From Thermococcus sp. JdFR-02 (GTDB lineage: Archaea; Methanobacteriota_B; Thermococci; Thermococcales; Thermococcaceae): a stretch of DNA of 64,000 nt. The notes under the pieces were generated by a model that worked only from the letters and a program-made list of their open reading frames with translations, did not search any database and had not been told where the DNA came from. Location: NCBI GenBank assembly GCA_002009975.1, contig MTLP01000031.1:62001-126000 (forward strand), in the 5' to 3' direction. Below are positions 33,677 through 43,138 of the stretch, piece by piece; the stretch's first letter is position 1; every line of letters begins with the position of its first letter. Position numbers and translations under genes: made by a program.

Positions 33677-35974
33677 ATGAGCGAAAAGATTGAAAAGAAG
33701 ATAATTCTAGAGAAAACGAGAACCTTATCTCCAAAGCTTGAAACCATAGTTAAGATAGCAGCAGTTTTAATTGGAATTTATGAAATCTTATTTATATTCA
33801 ACTTTACTTATTCAATCTACGATCTCTTTGAAAAAGTTGGATTAAAATGGACATTCTTACGACTTGATTTCCAAGATAAGCAAGGAGAAGCATTTGTCTT
33901 AGCAATGATTCTGTTAATAGCATATCTCCGATATCCTATACTGAAAAAAAAGAAATATCTCAAAAAAGTACCTTTCTATGATTATATCCTAATTGTTTTA
34001 AGCTTGGCTACCATGTTCTACATGTTCTGGAGATTTCCAACGTACATGATATACTACGATGTAAATCAATACGATGTAATTTTTGGACTTTTAGCAATAG
34101 CTCTTGTACTAGAAGCAACAAGAAGAACACTTGGATGGATTTTGCCCGCAATAGTCACCGTGTTTTTAATCTATGGAATAAGAGATACTGGATTTAACTG
34201 GCAACGCTTTGTGCAGTATCTCTACCTCGATCAGGGTATATTTGGAATTCCCTTTTATGTCATGACAATCTATGTTTTCGCCTTTGTGTTCTTTGGAGCA
34301 TTCTTGTTAAAAATTGGAGTGAGTGATTATATAACAGAATTTATGATAACACTCTTTGGTCCTCGTTCTGGAGGACCAGCAAAGTCTGCAGTTGTTTCAA
34401 GTGGACTTATGGGTACTGTAAGTGGAAGTTCAGTAGCCAATGTTTTAACAACCGGAACTTTTACAATTCCTCTAATGAAGAAAGCGGGATATCCACCGGA
34501 AATTGCAGGAGCTGTTGAACCAGTTGCTTCGACAGGAGGACAGCTAATGCCTCCAATCATGGGTGCTGCTGCATTTATTATGGCACAATTCTTAGGAGTG
34601 CCTTATAACAAACTGATAATTGCAGCAGTATTGCCAGCTCTAATCTACTATTCAGGTGTTTACCTCTTTATCGATCTCGAAACTAAACGTTTGGGATTAA
34701 AAGGAATGCCAAGGGAATACTTTACACCATTAAAGTATTTCATCAGAAAGCTCTACATTCTACTGCCAATAGTGGTCATAACCGTGGCTTTAGTGTGGGG
34801 AATTGCTCCTCATATAGCGGCAATATCTTCATTAGGAATAGCAATCTGGGTGGCGTGGATATCAAAAGATGAAATACCAGGACATGAACAACTATATGTC
34901 GGTGTTGTACTCCTTACTTTACTTCTCATGTTCAGTGGAGAAAATGTTGCAAAATATGCCGCAATAACCCTTACCCTGATAGCAACCGCGCTGATAATAT
35001 TGGCGTTTACATCCAAACATGTTGAAATGAATGAAAAGTTTTACATAAGCTTGCTGTTCATAATTTTCATTGCTTTCGCAAAATTCTTGGGCATAAGAAA
35101 AGAATCAATTCTATTAATGACTGGGGTCTTTGGAATAGTGTTTTCATTAATAGTCGGTCGTCTTTCTAAGAGTGAAGAAGGGAAGACAATGTACAGTGCA
35201 ACTTATACATCGATGATTGATGCTGGAAAAACGAGTACGAGCGTTATGCTCGCAGCTGCAAGTGCAGGTCTAATCCAAGGAGTTCTTACTATGACTGGAT
35301 TAGTTACAAGTTTAGGCTACAGATTAGTGGATCTCGCTGGAGGAAATCTGCTACTACTCTTAATGATGGCAATGGTATTCAGCCTTATACTTGGAATGGG
35401 TGTTCCAACAACAGCTAACTACGTTATAACATCTCTCGTTGCTGCACCTGCAGTATTTAACGCTGTGGCTAATGTGGGGATGTATGGACAACCAGTTCCT
35501 GGATATGGAACCCCAATAGCACTTCTCGCAGCACACTTCTTTGTGTTCTACTTTGGAATCCTTGCTGATTTAACTCCTCCTGTAGCCCTAGCAGCATATG
35601 CAGGTTCAGCTCTAGCTGGAGGAGACTTCTGGAAAACAGCGAGAAATTCTGTTAAATATGCTTTAGCAGGATACATTGGTCCATACATATATTTCCACCA
35701 CCCAGAAATGTTTTTAATCACAGTAACCTCATGGAATTTAATGACAGCGCTTAGAATACTCTACTACTTCCTAGCAACAATAATGATCATGTACCTCTTT
35801 GCAATTGCAATAACCGGATACCTCAATAAGACCTTAAGAAAAGAAATCAGAATAGCTTTGGGAGCATTAGGCTTTGCAGGTGCAACGTTACATATAATTC
35901 CAGTAACCTTAGGAGTATTAGCATTAGTGGGCTTAAAGATATATACAAAGAAGGCACAAAAAGTTAGTTCTTAG
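33677..35974 (+). CDS. TRAP transporter fused permease (DctQ-DctM type, TAXI-associated)
   Basis: About 765 residues with some 18-20 membrane helices. The N-terminal part is the small DctQ-like module, and the rest the large DctM-like module. Conserved TRAP segments are GPRSGGPAKSAVVSSGLMG near residue 230, GQLMPPIMGAAAFIMAQFLG near 285 and LGMGVPTTANYVITSLVAAP near 575. Transport is driven by an ion gradient, commonly Na+. GGAGGTG precedes the ATG at 33677. It is the last gene of the three-gene operon. Confidence 0.95.
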   Translation: MSEKIEKKIILEKTRTLSPKLETIVKIAAVLIGIYEILFIFNFTYSIYDLFEKVGLKWTFLRLDFQDKQGEAFVLAMILLIAYLRYPILKKKKYLKKVPFYDYILIVLSLATMFYMFWRFPTYMIYYDVNQYDVIFGLLAIALVLEATRRTLGWILPAIVTVFLIYGIRDTGFNWQRFVQYLYLDQGIFGIPFYVMTIYVFAFVFFGAFLLKIGVSDYITEFMITLFGPRSGGPAKSAVVSSGLMGTVSGSSVANVLTTGTFTIPLMKKAGYPPEIAGAVEPVASTGGQLMPPIMGAAAFIMAQFLGVPYNKLIIAAVLPALIYYSGVYLFIDLETKRLGLKGMPREYFTPLKYFIRKLYILLPIVVITVALVWGIAPHIAAISSLGIAIWVAWISKDEIPGHEQLYVGVVLLTLLLMFSGENVAKYAAITLTLIATALIILAFTSKHVEMNEKFYISLLFIIFIAFAKFLGIRKESILLMTGVFGIVFSLIVGRLSKSEEGKTMYSATYTSMIDAGKTSTSVMLAAASAGLIQGVLTMTGLVTSLGYRLVDLAGGNLLLLLMMAMVFSLILGMGVPTTANYVITSLVAAPAVFNAVANVGMYGQPVPGYGTPIALLAAHFFVFYFGILADLTPPVALAAYAGSALAGGDFWKTARNSVKYALAGYIGPYIYFHHPEMFLITVTSWNLMTALRILYYFLATIMIMYLFAIAITGYLNKTLRKEIRIALGALGFAGATLHIIPVTLGVLALVGLKIYTKKAQKVSS

Positions 35975-35977
35975 CTA

Positions 35978-35987
35978 TTTTCTTTTT
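35978..35987 (+). terminator. T-rich terminator of the TRAP operon
   Basis: TTTTCTTTTT starts four bases past the permease stop codon. Confidence 0.4.
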
Positions 35988-36002
35988 ATCATTTATAAAA
36001 GC

Positions 36003-36833
36003 TCAGACACATCTTACACATTTTTCATAATCTTCCTTGCTTAACCTCCATCCCATTGCCCCAAAGTTTTCTTCTAAGTGTTTTCTGTTGTTTGCCTTTG
36101 GTATTGCTATTACATTTTCTTTCCAAATCAACCAGTTCAAGGCTACTTGTGCAGATGTCTTGTTGTATTTCTTCCCAATTTCGGCTAAGCATTTATTCTT
36201 AGCAAGTCTTCCCTTTTCTAAAGGAGTGTAAGCAATTAAAGCAATCCTTTCTTTTTCCATATAAGGCAAAAGCTCCTTTTCTACCCACCTATCCCTAAGG
36301 CTATACTTAACCTCATTGGCAACGACCTCATACCTCTTCATAACGCTCTGGGCTTCTTGTAAAAGGGAGAGATTGAAATTACTCACGCCTATATAGCGGA
36401 TTAAACCCTCATCCACAAGTTCTTCCATTGCTCTCATAGTCTCACTTAAAGGCACGTCTGGATTGGGCCAATGTAAAAGATAGAGATCAATGTAAGTGTT
36501 GAGCCTTTTTACACTATTCTTGGCGGCTTTTAGAACATCCTTATACCTAAAGTGGCTTGGCCAAACTTTACTTATAATAAAGATACTTTCCCTTTCATAT
36601 TCTTTAATCGCTTTTCCAACTATCTCCTCACTATGTCCAGCACCATAAAACTCTGCCGTGTCGATTAAATTGATTCCTAATTCCAATCCATATCTTAAAG
36701 CTTCAATACTTTCATTATCGTTTGAGTAGTCCGGAGTTTCATAACCTCCAATACCCCATGTACCCATCCCAATTGCCGTTACTTTATCTTCACCAATAAC
36801 TTTGAGATCTTTAAAAACATTAACTCCCTTCAT
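36003..36833 (-). CDS. Aldo/keto reductase
   Basis: A 276-residue AKR with the (alpha/beta)8 pattern. The catalytic tetrad is visible: Asp and Tyr in NLIDTAEFYGAGHSEE near residue 55, Lys in IFIISKVWPSH near 80 and His in DLYLLHWPNPD near 110. The C-terminal SAQVALNWLIWKENVIAIPK block binds NADPH. The substrate is unknown. The start at 36833 follows AGGTGA, while the GTG at 36842 overlaps the site. A perfect 17-base dyad lies in its promoter. Confidence 0.92.
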   Translation of the reverse strand: MKGVNVFKDLKVIGEDKVTAIGMGTWGIGGYETPDYSNDNESIEALRYGLELGINLIDTAEFYGAGHSEEIVGKAIKEYERESIFIISKVWPSHFRYKDVLKAAKNSVKRLNTYIDLYLLHWPNPDVPLSETMRAMEELVDEGLIRYIGVSNFNLSLLQEAQSVMKRYEVVANEVKYSLRDRWVEKELLPYMEKERIALIAYTPLEKGRLAKNKCLAEIGKKYNKTSAQVALNWLIWKENVIAIPKANNRKHLEENFGAMGWRLSKEDYEKCVRCV

Positions 36834-36861
36834 AGGTTTCACCTATAGAAAATTTGATATT

Positions 36862-36878
36862 CAAACTTATTAAGTTTG
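36862..36878 (-). promoter_or_regulatory. 7+3+7 inverted repeat in the aldo/keto reductase promoter
   Basis: CAAACTT-ATT-AAGTTTG is perfectly symmetric and contains CTTAATAAG, the likely TATA region, 29-45 bases upstream of the start codon. A dimeric repressor bound here would block TBP. Confidence 0.45.
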
Positions 36879-36993
36879 CGATTTGAACATTAAGATTAAT
36901 ATCGAAAACTATCTTTGAGTTTAAAAGAACTTGAAATTGTTATTCCACGAAAATTATAAACTTTAAGAGGGAATATTTAATTGGTGCCGATTA

Positions 36994-38136
36994 ATGGTAA
37001 GCTGGTATTTCAAAGAAATACTTCTAAAGCTAGGTGTTGATGAAGAAAGGATAGAGATCATGAGTGCTAAAGGTGGGTTTAGTGAAGATGAATTTGAAGG
37101 AATAAGGTACTTACGCTTTAAAGACTCTGTAAAAAAGCTTAGAAGAGGCACTGTTGTTTTTAGTCAAAATGATATAGTTCTGGGATTTCCCCATATAAGA
37201 AGAGTAGTGCAGTTGGAAAATGGTGTGCAGAGGGTCTTTAAGAACAAGCCATTTTATGTTGAAGAAAAAATAGATGGTTATAATGTCAGAGTTGTGAAAG
37301 TTAATGATAAAATTCTTGCCATAACTCGAGGTGGCTTTATCTGTCCCTTTACCACAGAGAGAATAGATGACTTCATTAATGTTGACTTCTTTAAAGATTA
37401 TCCCAATTTGATTCTCTGCGGAGAAATGGCTGGTCCAGAAAGCCCTTATTTAGTAGAAGGACCACCTTACGTTAAAGAGGATATACAGTTTTTCCTTTTT
37501 GATATCCAAGAAAAGAGAACTGGAAAATCTTTAACTGTTGAAGAAAGGCTAAAGTTAGCAGAGGAATATGGAATTCCTCATGTGGAAGTTTTTGGAAAGT
37601 ACAGCATAAAGCAGATAAAAGAGCTTCATGAACTGGTAGAAAGATTGGCTGAGGAAAGGAGAGAAGGAATAGTTATGAAAAGCCCAGATATGAAAAAAGT
37701 TGTGAAATACGTAAGTCCTTATTCAAACATAAATGACATCAAAATAGGTTCTAGGCTTTTCTTTGACTTACCATATGGCTACTTTATGCAGAGAATTAAA
37801 AGATTGGCATTTTATTTGGCAGAAAAGAGAATTAAAGGAGAGGAATTTGAAGAATATGCTAAAGCTCTTGGAATTGCATTGTTACAGCCATTTGTCGAGA
37901 GCATTTGGGATGTAGCCAACGGTGAAGAAATTGCCGAAACCTTCATAGTTAGAGTGAAAAAAATTGAGACAGCTTATAAGATGGTTTCCCACTTTGAGAG
38001 GCTTGGATTAAATATACACATTGAAGATATAGAAGAACTCAATAATGGCTACTGGAGAATAACCTTTAGAAGAGTTTATGATGATGCTACAAAAGAAATA
38101 AGAGAGCTATGGAATGGACATGCTTTTGTGGACTGA
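36994..38136 (+). CDS. ATP-dependent RNA ligase, Rnl3 family (Pab1020 type)
   Basis: A 380-residue nucleotidyltransferase. Motif I is VEEKIDGYNVR with the adenylated Lys92; motif IV is EGIVMKSP near residue 228 and motif V KVVKYVSP near residue 238. The C-terminal dimerisation region matches the archaeal Rnl3 family, whose Pyrococcus abyssi member circularises RNA and is a homodimer. The gene converges on the PIN-domain partner gene, 15 bases away. A GGTG motif lies before the start. Confidence 0.93.
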   Translation: MVSWYFKEILLKLGVDEERIEIMSAKGGFSEDEFEGIRYLRFKDSVKKLRRGTVVFSQNDIVLGFPHIRRVVQLENGVQRVFKNKPFYVEEKIDGYNVRVVKVNDKILAITRGGFICPFTTERIDDFINVDFFKDYPNLILCGEMAGPESPYLVEGPPYVKEDIQFFLFDIQEKRTGKSLTVEERLKLAEEYGIPHVEVFGKYSIKQIKELHELVERLAEERREGIVMKSPDMKKVVKYVSPYSNINDIKIGSRLFFDLPYGYFMQRIKRLAFYLAEKRIKGEEFEEYAKALGIALLQPFVESIWDVANGEEIAETFIVRVKKIETAYKMVSHFERLGLNIHIEDIEELNNGYWRITFRRVYDDATKEIRELWNGHAFVD

Positions 38137-38151
38137 TGCAGGAGAAGAATC

Positions 38152-38739
38152 CTATCTCCCATATTTTTCTATTAACTCCTCTAGAATCTCCTTAAACTTG
38201 GCAGCATCAACCCATTTTATGCCCATCTTTTCAGCCCAAGTTAAAATACCAACATCAGCTGAAACTATTATCGCATCGAGTTCTTTTGCCAACAAAATAA
38301 GCTCAAAATCCTCTTTACTATCGATCAATCCCTCTCTCAAAGCTCTTCTATAATTGCGTCTCAATTTGTTGATTATTTTATTCACATCAGCCTCCAAAAT
38401 GCCCTCTCTAACTGCAGTTTCAGCAACCCTTAAACCTTTATCGATTCTCCTCCTAATGTCTTCAATAAGTTCATAGACAACAAAAGCTGGAATTTTCATG
38501 TCATGCACATTAGGAGGCTTCCTTATTATATAAAGCTCAATATCTGGAGAAACTTCGCTCTCATCCACAAAATGCATAATTTCCTTGTATATTCCAGGAG
38601 ATACGTAAAACTCAACTTTACCAAAAAGCCTCTCAGCGTATTCTAAAAACTTCCTCATAGCTTCAGTTGGCGTATCCCCAAATTTTTTTCTAACATCTGG
38701 ATTAACAAAAATGCTCGTATCGAGGACAAACCTAATCAT
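38152..38739 (-). CDS. RNA ligase partner protein, PIN domain (UPF0278/MJ_0950 family)
   Basis: About 195 residues. PIN-fold acidic residues are in FVLDTSIFVNPD near residue 6, SKEDFELILLAKELDAIIVS near 145 and SADVGILTWAEKMG, forming a nuclease-like active site. This family is found beside Rnl3 RNA ligases in many archaea and is presumed to cut the RNA the ligase joins; the activity has not been assigned from sequence alone. The ATG at 38739 is preferred to the GTG three codons upstream. Confidence 0.88.
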   Translation of the reverse strand: MIRFVLDTSIFVNPDVRKKFGDTPTEAMRKFLEYAERLFGKVEFYVSPGIYKEIMHFVDESEVSPDIELYIIRKPPNVHDMKIPAFVVYELIEDIRRRIDKGLRVAETAVREGILEADVNKIINKLRRNYRRALREGLIDSKEDFELILLAKELDAIIVSADVGILTWAEKMGIKWVDAAKFKEILEELIEKYGR

Positions 38740-38794
38740 CGCGACCACAAGATTAATTATAGTCTTGCTTGCTTTTAATCTTTAGGTGAAAGCA

Positions 38795-39997
38795 ATGAAA
38801 ATAGGAGTTGTCTTCGGAATAAGTGAATTGGCAAATCCAAAATATTTTGAAAAGAAGGCTTCAAAGTTTTTGACAGACTTAGCTGGAGAGTTTGAAATAA
38901 AGGGTGGACTCTTTGTTTCTTCAAAAGAAGAAACGAGACAAGAGGAACTTGACTTTCATGATGTGGATGCCATAGTCTTATATCCTCTCACAGGAGGAAC
39001 AGAAAATCCACTGAAAGAATTTGCCTACTTCAGAAAGCCAGTAATCCTTTTTGGTGATTCTTACAACAATTCAATAGCTGCTGCAATTGAGCTTAGAGAG
39101 TATTTTAGAGAAAAACTAATTCCATCAACATTAGTTAAAACTTATGAAGAGCTTAAAGCCGCTTTACTTGGATATGAAGACATGAAAGAGATATTGGAGA
39201 AGTTTCTAAAATTAAGGCTTGGATTAATTGGGAGGGTTTCTCCTTGGTTAATTAACGAGGATTTTGAACTTCCTTACATTCATATAAGCCTAAAGAAGTT
39301 TTATGAATACTACAATAGAATAACAGATGCCGAAGGTTATAGAGCAGTTGAGAAGATAATAGGGAAAGCTAAGAACATTGTAGAGCCAAAAAGGGATGAT
39401 TTGATAAAAGCTGGAAGGATTTATTTAGCCATAAGACAGATAATTGAAGATTATAAGCTTGACGGCTTTACAATCGGTTGTTTTGATCTAATTGGAAAGA
39501 TAAAGGCAACACCTTGCTTAGCTTTAGCAATGTTTAATGCTGAAGGAATTCCCGCTGCTTGTGAAGGAGAGCTTAATTCCCTATTGGGCATGACCATAAT
39601 TAGAAGATTCTTTGATAAACCCGCATTCATGGGGAATATAGCTGATTATGGTGAAGATTACATCATTTTAGCTCACTGTACAGCTCCACTAATAGCAAAT
39701 TACAATCTAAGAAGCCACTTTGAGAGTGGAATGGGAGTTGGTGTTGAAGTTTTCCTACCAAAGGAAAAAGCATCATTGTTAAAAATCAAGGGAAGAAAAG
39801 CTGTTGTTGCTGGAGTTGAAGTTAAAGAAAGAGAGAGAAATGAGCAGAGATGCAGAACACAGCTTAAGCTTAAAGTTGAAGAAGCAAAAGACTTCATCGA
39901 TGGAACCCTTGGAAATCATCACCTTTTAGCTTACGTGGATAGTGAAGAGTTAGCAGATTTGCTAAGTGAGCTTGGCTTTGAAGTTATGCTCTATTGA
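38795..39997 (+). CDS. L-fucose/L-arabinose isomerase-fold protein of unknown substrate
   Basis: About 400 residues. An N-terminal Rossmann-like region, with VLYPLTGGTENPLKEFAY near residue 60, and the later blocks GFTIGCFDLIGKIKATPCLA and NAEGIPAACEGELNSLLGM near residues 230-270 match the fucose isomerase-like fold; the Glu of ACEGE would be a metal ligand. It is shorter than true L-fucose isomerase (about 590), so the substrate is open. AGGTGA precedes the ATG at 38795. It is divergent from the PIN gene with a 55-base shared promoter region. Confidence 0.78.
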   Translation: MKIGVVFGISELANPKYFEKKASKFLTDLAGEFEIKGGLFVSSKEETRQEELDFHDVDAIVLYPLTGGTENPLKEFAYFRKPVILFGDSYNNSIAAAIELREYFREKLIPSTLVKTYEELKAALLGYEDMKEILEKFLKLRLGLIGRVSPWLINEDFELPYIHISLKKFYEYYNRITDAEGYRAVEKIIGKAKNIVEPKRDDLIKAGRIYLAIRQIIEDYKLDGFTIGCFDLIGKIKATPCLALAMFNAEGIPAACEGELNSLLGMTIIRRFFDKPAFMGNIADYGEDYIILAHCTAPLIANYNLRSHFESGMGVGVEVFLPKEKASLLKIKGRKAVVAGVEVKERERNEQRCRTQLKLKVEEAKDFIDGTLGNHHLLAYVDSEELADLLSELGFEVMLY

Positions 39998-40006
39998 CTT
40001 TCCTTT

Positions 40007-40732
40007 TTATGATTTCAAAAATGCGTCAACAAAATTTCTTGTTTCTTTTAGTGCTTCTAAAGGAATTCCTTTGGGTAATCCACCGATTTCTCCTTGGACA
40101 TCTTTTAAAACCCCATCTCCCGCACCAAGGAACATTCCCTCACTTGTTATGCCTCTAAGGTTTGCTGGGGGAAGTAGAGCAACCGCAACCCTATCTCCCT
40201 CTTTAACGCTCAAATCATTCGTCACGACTGTTATTGCCCTTTCTCCGATGTTTACATTACAAACTAAGAGTTTATCTGCATTTGGATGCTTTCCAACGCT
40301 CATAACTTCTCCAACTTTAATGTCGACTCCAATCACTGGATCATTTATTTTGCCAAAAGCTAATCTTTTATCAAGGTTTGTTAAGGTGTTTATCGCAAAC
40401 TTAATTTTTGCTATAGCCTCTTCAACCTTTTCTCTTTCATCCTTATCTGCTAATCCTAAGAACCTCTTATACCACTCTCCCCCGCCTAAAGCTTCAATTA
40501 TTTCACCAACTTTTTGTTTTATACCCTGCATTTGGGGAGTGTTTACCAAATCCTTGGGGTCAAGATAGGAATACCTCATTGCTTGAAGCTCTGGGATTAT
40601 GTGCTTTGCAGTATCAATTGCTTTCTTTTTCTCCCATTTACCTTTAAACTTTGCATTTTCAAGTGTCCTTATCATTAATTCAACTGCTTTTTCAGCAACC
40701 AATAAGCGATAATCCTTACTTGTGTCCCACAT
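40007..40732 (-). CDS. tRNA-binding (EMAPII/MetRS-beta-like OB-fold) protein
   Basis: A 241-residue protein. The N-terminal 120 residues are helical. The C-terminal OB-fold has [20 protein letters not shown] near residue 137 and [20 protein letters not shown] near 163, the tRNA-binding domain found in MetRS C-terminus, Arc1p and EMAPII. It probably acts as a trans tRNA-binding cofactor of a synthetase. The start overlaps the preceding alpha-solenoid gene by 17 bases, with AGGGTGAG as ribosome site, so the two are coupled. Confidence 0.85.
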   Translation of the reverse strand: MWDTSKDYRLLVAEKAVELMIRTLENAKFKGKWEKKKAIDTAKHIIPELQAMRYSYLDPKDLVNTPQMQGIKQKVGEIIEALGGGEWYKRFLGLADKDEREKVEEAIAKIKFAINTLTNLDKRLAFGKINDPVIGVDIKVGEVMSVGKHPNADKLLVCNVNIGERAITVVTNDLSVKEGDRVAVALLPPANLRGITSEGMFLGAGDGVLKDVQGEIGGLPKGIPLEALKETRNFVDAFLKS

Positions 40733-41795
40733 CTAACTCACCCTGAATCTCTTCTATAAGGCTTCTCCTAATACCTTTGTGAGGTATTGCTTTAATAATT
40801 TTTAGAGCCTTCCTTGTATTTCCCAACTTTATGAACATTCTAGAGAGATCTGCTAAGATCTGAGAAAGCTCAAGTTCATCGGATATATGCCCAGCAGTTA
40901 TTAAAGCTTCATCAAGAAATCCAAGGTTCATTAAGGTGTAAGCGATATAGGACAAACTACTATCAGAGACACTAATATCACCGTTTAGAATTTGAGAAGC
41001 GATATCCTTTGCTATCATCTCTGCATATTTCTTTTGATCATTGTTATAAAGCCATCTGGCAATTTCAACGAGAGCAACTAGCCTGTCTTCTGGAGTTAAG
41101 AACTTCACAACATCAATTGCAGAGTCTATATCGCCGTTCTCCAAGGCTTTTCTTACAGCAGCAACTCCTTCTTTAAACGCGCTTTTAATAAGTCCTATCT
41201 TATTTTCGATCCTTTTAGCCTTCACCTTCATATTGAGCAGAGAATAAATCTCATGAATAAGTTCATAGAATTTTATAGCATCTGGAGTTGTGGTTCTTTC
41301 AGCTATCTCTGTTATTCTCCTAATAAGTTTCATCATTGGATCAACGTAATTTCCCTGTGAATTCCTAAGGAATTCCTTAGCTAGCTTAAATATCTCAAGT
41401 GCTTCATTCAATCTTCCAGAAAGAGCCATGTAATAGGCTACTTCAGTCAAAGCGTTTGCTCTTCCAATGTATTCCTTTATTGAAGAGGAGTGCTCAAGGG
41501 CTAGATTGAAGTACTTCTCTGCTTCTAGCTCTTTTCCAGCTTCATGGGCAATATATCCCAATAGAGCAAAGGTTTTTGCTTTTTTCCATTCCTCACTAAG
41601 CAGCTCAGCTATCTCCATCATCTCTCTCGTAATGATGTTGTAGTACTCTTCATACTCCAAGTTCCTTCCAATTTTACGTGCAATATATCCCAAGAAGTCG
41701 ATTTTTGAGTCTCTCCCAGAAACTTGATGAGCAAGATCAATTGCCTCTTTAACTTTCCCCTCCTCAAGAAGTCTGTCAATCTTCTCGAAACGCAT
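40716..41795 (-). CDS. Alpha-solenoid (TPR-like) repeat protein
   Basis: A 359-residue all-helical protein built of repeated helix pairs such as [16 protein letters not shown] and [19 protein letters not shown], with the small/large residue periodicity of TPR or HEAT-like solenoids. No enzymatic motif. Such repeat proteins are common in Thermococcales and act as scaffolds. Coupling with the tRNA-binding gene suggests a shared complex, which is inference. GGTGAAAG precedes the start. Confidence 0.78.
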   Translation of the reverse strand: MRFEKIDRLLEEGKVKEAIDLAHQVSGRDSKIDFLGYIARKIGRNLEYEEYYNIITREMMEIAELLSEEWKKAKTFALLGYIAHEAGKELEAEKYFNLALEHSSSIKEYIGRANALTEVAYYMALSGRLNEALEIFKLAKEFLRNSQGNYVDPMMKLIRRITEIAERTTTPDAIKFYELIHEIYSLLNMKVKAKRIENKIGLIKSAFKEGVAAVRKALENGDIDSAIDVVKFLTPEDRLVALVEIARWLYNNDQKKYAEMIAKDIASQILNGDISVSDSSLSYIAYTLMNLGFLDEALITAGHISDELELSQILADLSRMFIKLGNTRKALKIIKAIPHKGIRRSLIEEIQGELDVGHK

Positions 41796-41849
41796 GAGCT
41801 TTCACCAACTCTTTGCCCACTGTAATAAGTAGACCGCTTATTTTTAAAA

Positions 41850-42176
41850 TTATTTCCTTGTTCTTCTATCCCACTCCTCTAACATGGTATTTAATGCGAG
41901 TAAATTTGTAAGCTTCAGCTTAACTCTCCTCCTCTCGTAGTCTATTCCACCTTCAAAATCATTCAGAAGTTCAAATACAACACCTGGCTCTTTCTCTCCC
42001 AAAGCTTTCCCATAAAATTCTTCACCACACCTAGGACATTTGAATACGAACTCACTAAAAGCTTTCAAGAATTCCTGCTTATCTCCCAAAAGTTCCCTAA
42101 AATTCTCTAAACTCAACATTTGCTCAATCAAATCTTCCCATTTCAATGCTTCACCACAGATCGGACATCTTGCCAT
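41850..42176 (-). CDS. Two-zinc-ribbon small protein
   Basis: A 108-residue protein with CPICG at residue 4 and CPRCG near residue 52, so four Cys make one rubredoxin-like zinc ribbon that brackets a helical insertion. The C-terminal half is helical and charged. Function unknown. It lies 4 bases downstream of... its neighbour DHH gene starts upstream on the same strand; the stop of that gene and the GGGGTGATGAT site are adjacent, which suggests cotranscription. Confidence 0.78.
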   Translation of the reverse strand: MARCPICGEALKWEDLIEQMLSLENFRELLGDKQEFLKAFSEFVFKCPRCGEEFYGKALGEKEPGVVFELLNDFEGGIDYERRRVKLKLTNLLALNTMLEEWDRRTRK

Positions 42177-42180
42177 ATCA

Positions 42181-43131
42181 TCACCCCAGACTCTTTAAAA
42201 ACTTCTCAATTTCTCTCACTAAAAACTTTATAGCCTTGTCAAAATTTCTCTTTCCATTTGCTCCAGCTGCTCCACTATGTCCACCACCAGAACCATCTAT
42301 AATTGGTCCAACTTTTTCCATTAGCTTTCCCAAATGAAGACCCCTTTTAACCAAATATTCCCTTGCCCTCGCTGAAATCCTAACTCCTTCCTTGTCACTT
42401 CCTACAATAGCAACATCAGCACCCAACTGAAGGAAGGTTTTACATGCTAAAGATTCATAAGCAGAAACCTTTGAAATTGCAATAACGTATCTCTTAACTT
42501 TCTTAACTTCCATTCTTTGGCAAGCTTTTAAAATTGCCATTCTTTTGGCTTGATCTATGTTCTCATCACTAACTGGAGCAACTAAGTTGAATATTTCCCC
42601 CATTTGAATATTAAAAATACTTAAAATTTCACTTACAGTTTTGAAAGTCTTAGAGTTTGCAAATCTAAAATTAGCGGTATCAGTAACAATCCCAGCTAAA
42701 ATTGCCTTAGCAGAGGTTAAATCATAAAAGTTGAGATACTTTAGGAGTTCCCATACTATCTCTGCTGTAGAAGTCCTCGAAGAGTCTACCACTCTAACCT
42801 TTGCTTTTATAGGCTTTTTCTTCTCAATATGATGATCTATTACAATAATAACTCTATCTTTTGGAATTTCAACAGGCTCAAGCTGTTCAGGAGAAGATGT
42901 ATCAAATATTACGACAACATCTTCTTTAACTTCAGGATCTTTTTCAACCTCTGCAAACTGCAAAAGTCTTTTAGCATAGGAAGAAACACTTTGAGCAACT
43001 CCAATACGATATTTCAATCCTAAGCTCTCAAGATAACGAGAAAAAGCAATAGCACTACCCAAAGCATCTGGATCAGCATTATGGTGACAAAGTAGCAAAA
43101 AGGATAAATTTTTTCCCTTTGCTTGATTCAT
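42181..43131 (-). CDS. DHH-family phosphoesterase (NrnA/RecJ-like)
   Basis: About 316 residues. The DHH domain has LLCHHNADPDALGSAIAF near residue 11 and VIVIDHHIEKKKP near 95; the DHHA1 domain ends with GSGGGHSGAAGANG near residue 285. The family degrades short RNA/DNA or dinucleotides and includes archaeal RecJ-like exonucleases. The start is uncertain: ATG at 43131 lies 7 bases after the upstream stop without a clear site, and a TTG at 43161 inside the previous gene would add 10 residues. Confidence 0.88.
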   Translation of the reverse strand: MNQAKGKNLSFLLLCHHNADPDALGSAIAFSRYLESLGLKYRIGVAQSVSSYAKRLLQFAEVEKDPEVKEDVVVIFDTSSPEQLEPVEIPKDRVIIVIDHHIEKKKPIKAKVRVVDSSRTSTAEIVWELLKYLNFYDLTSAKAILAGIVTDTANFRFANSKTFKTVSEILSIFNIQMGEIFNLVAPVSDENIDQAKRMAILKACQRMEVKKVKRYVIAISKVSAYESLACKTFLQLGADVAIVGSDKEGVRISARAREYLVKRGLHLGKLMEKVGPIIDGSGGGHSGAAGANGKRNFDKAIKFLVREIEKFLKSLG

Positions 43132-43138
43132 AAAACGC

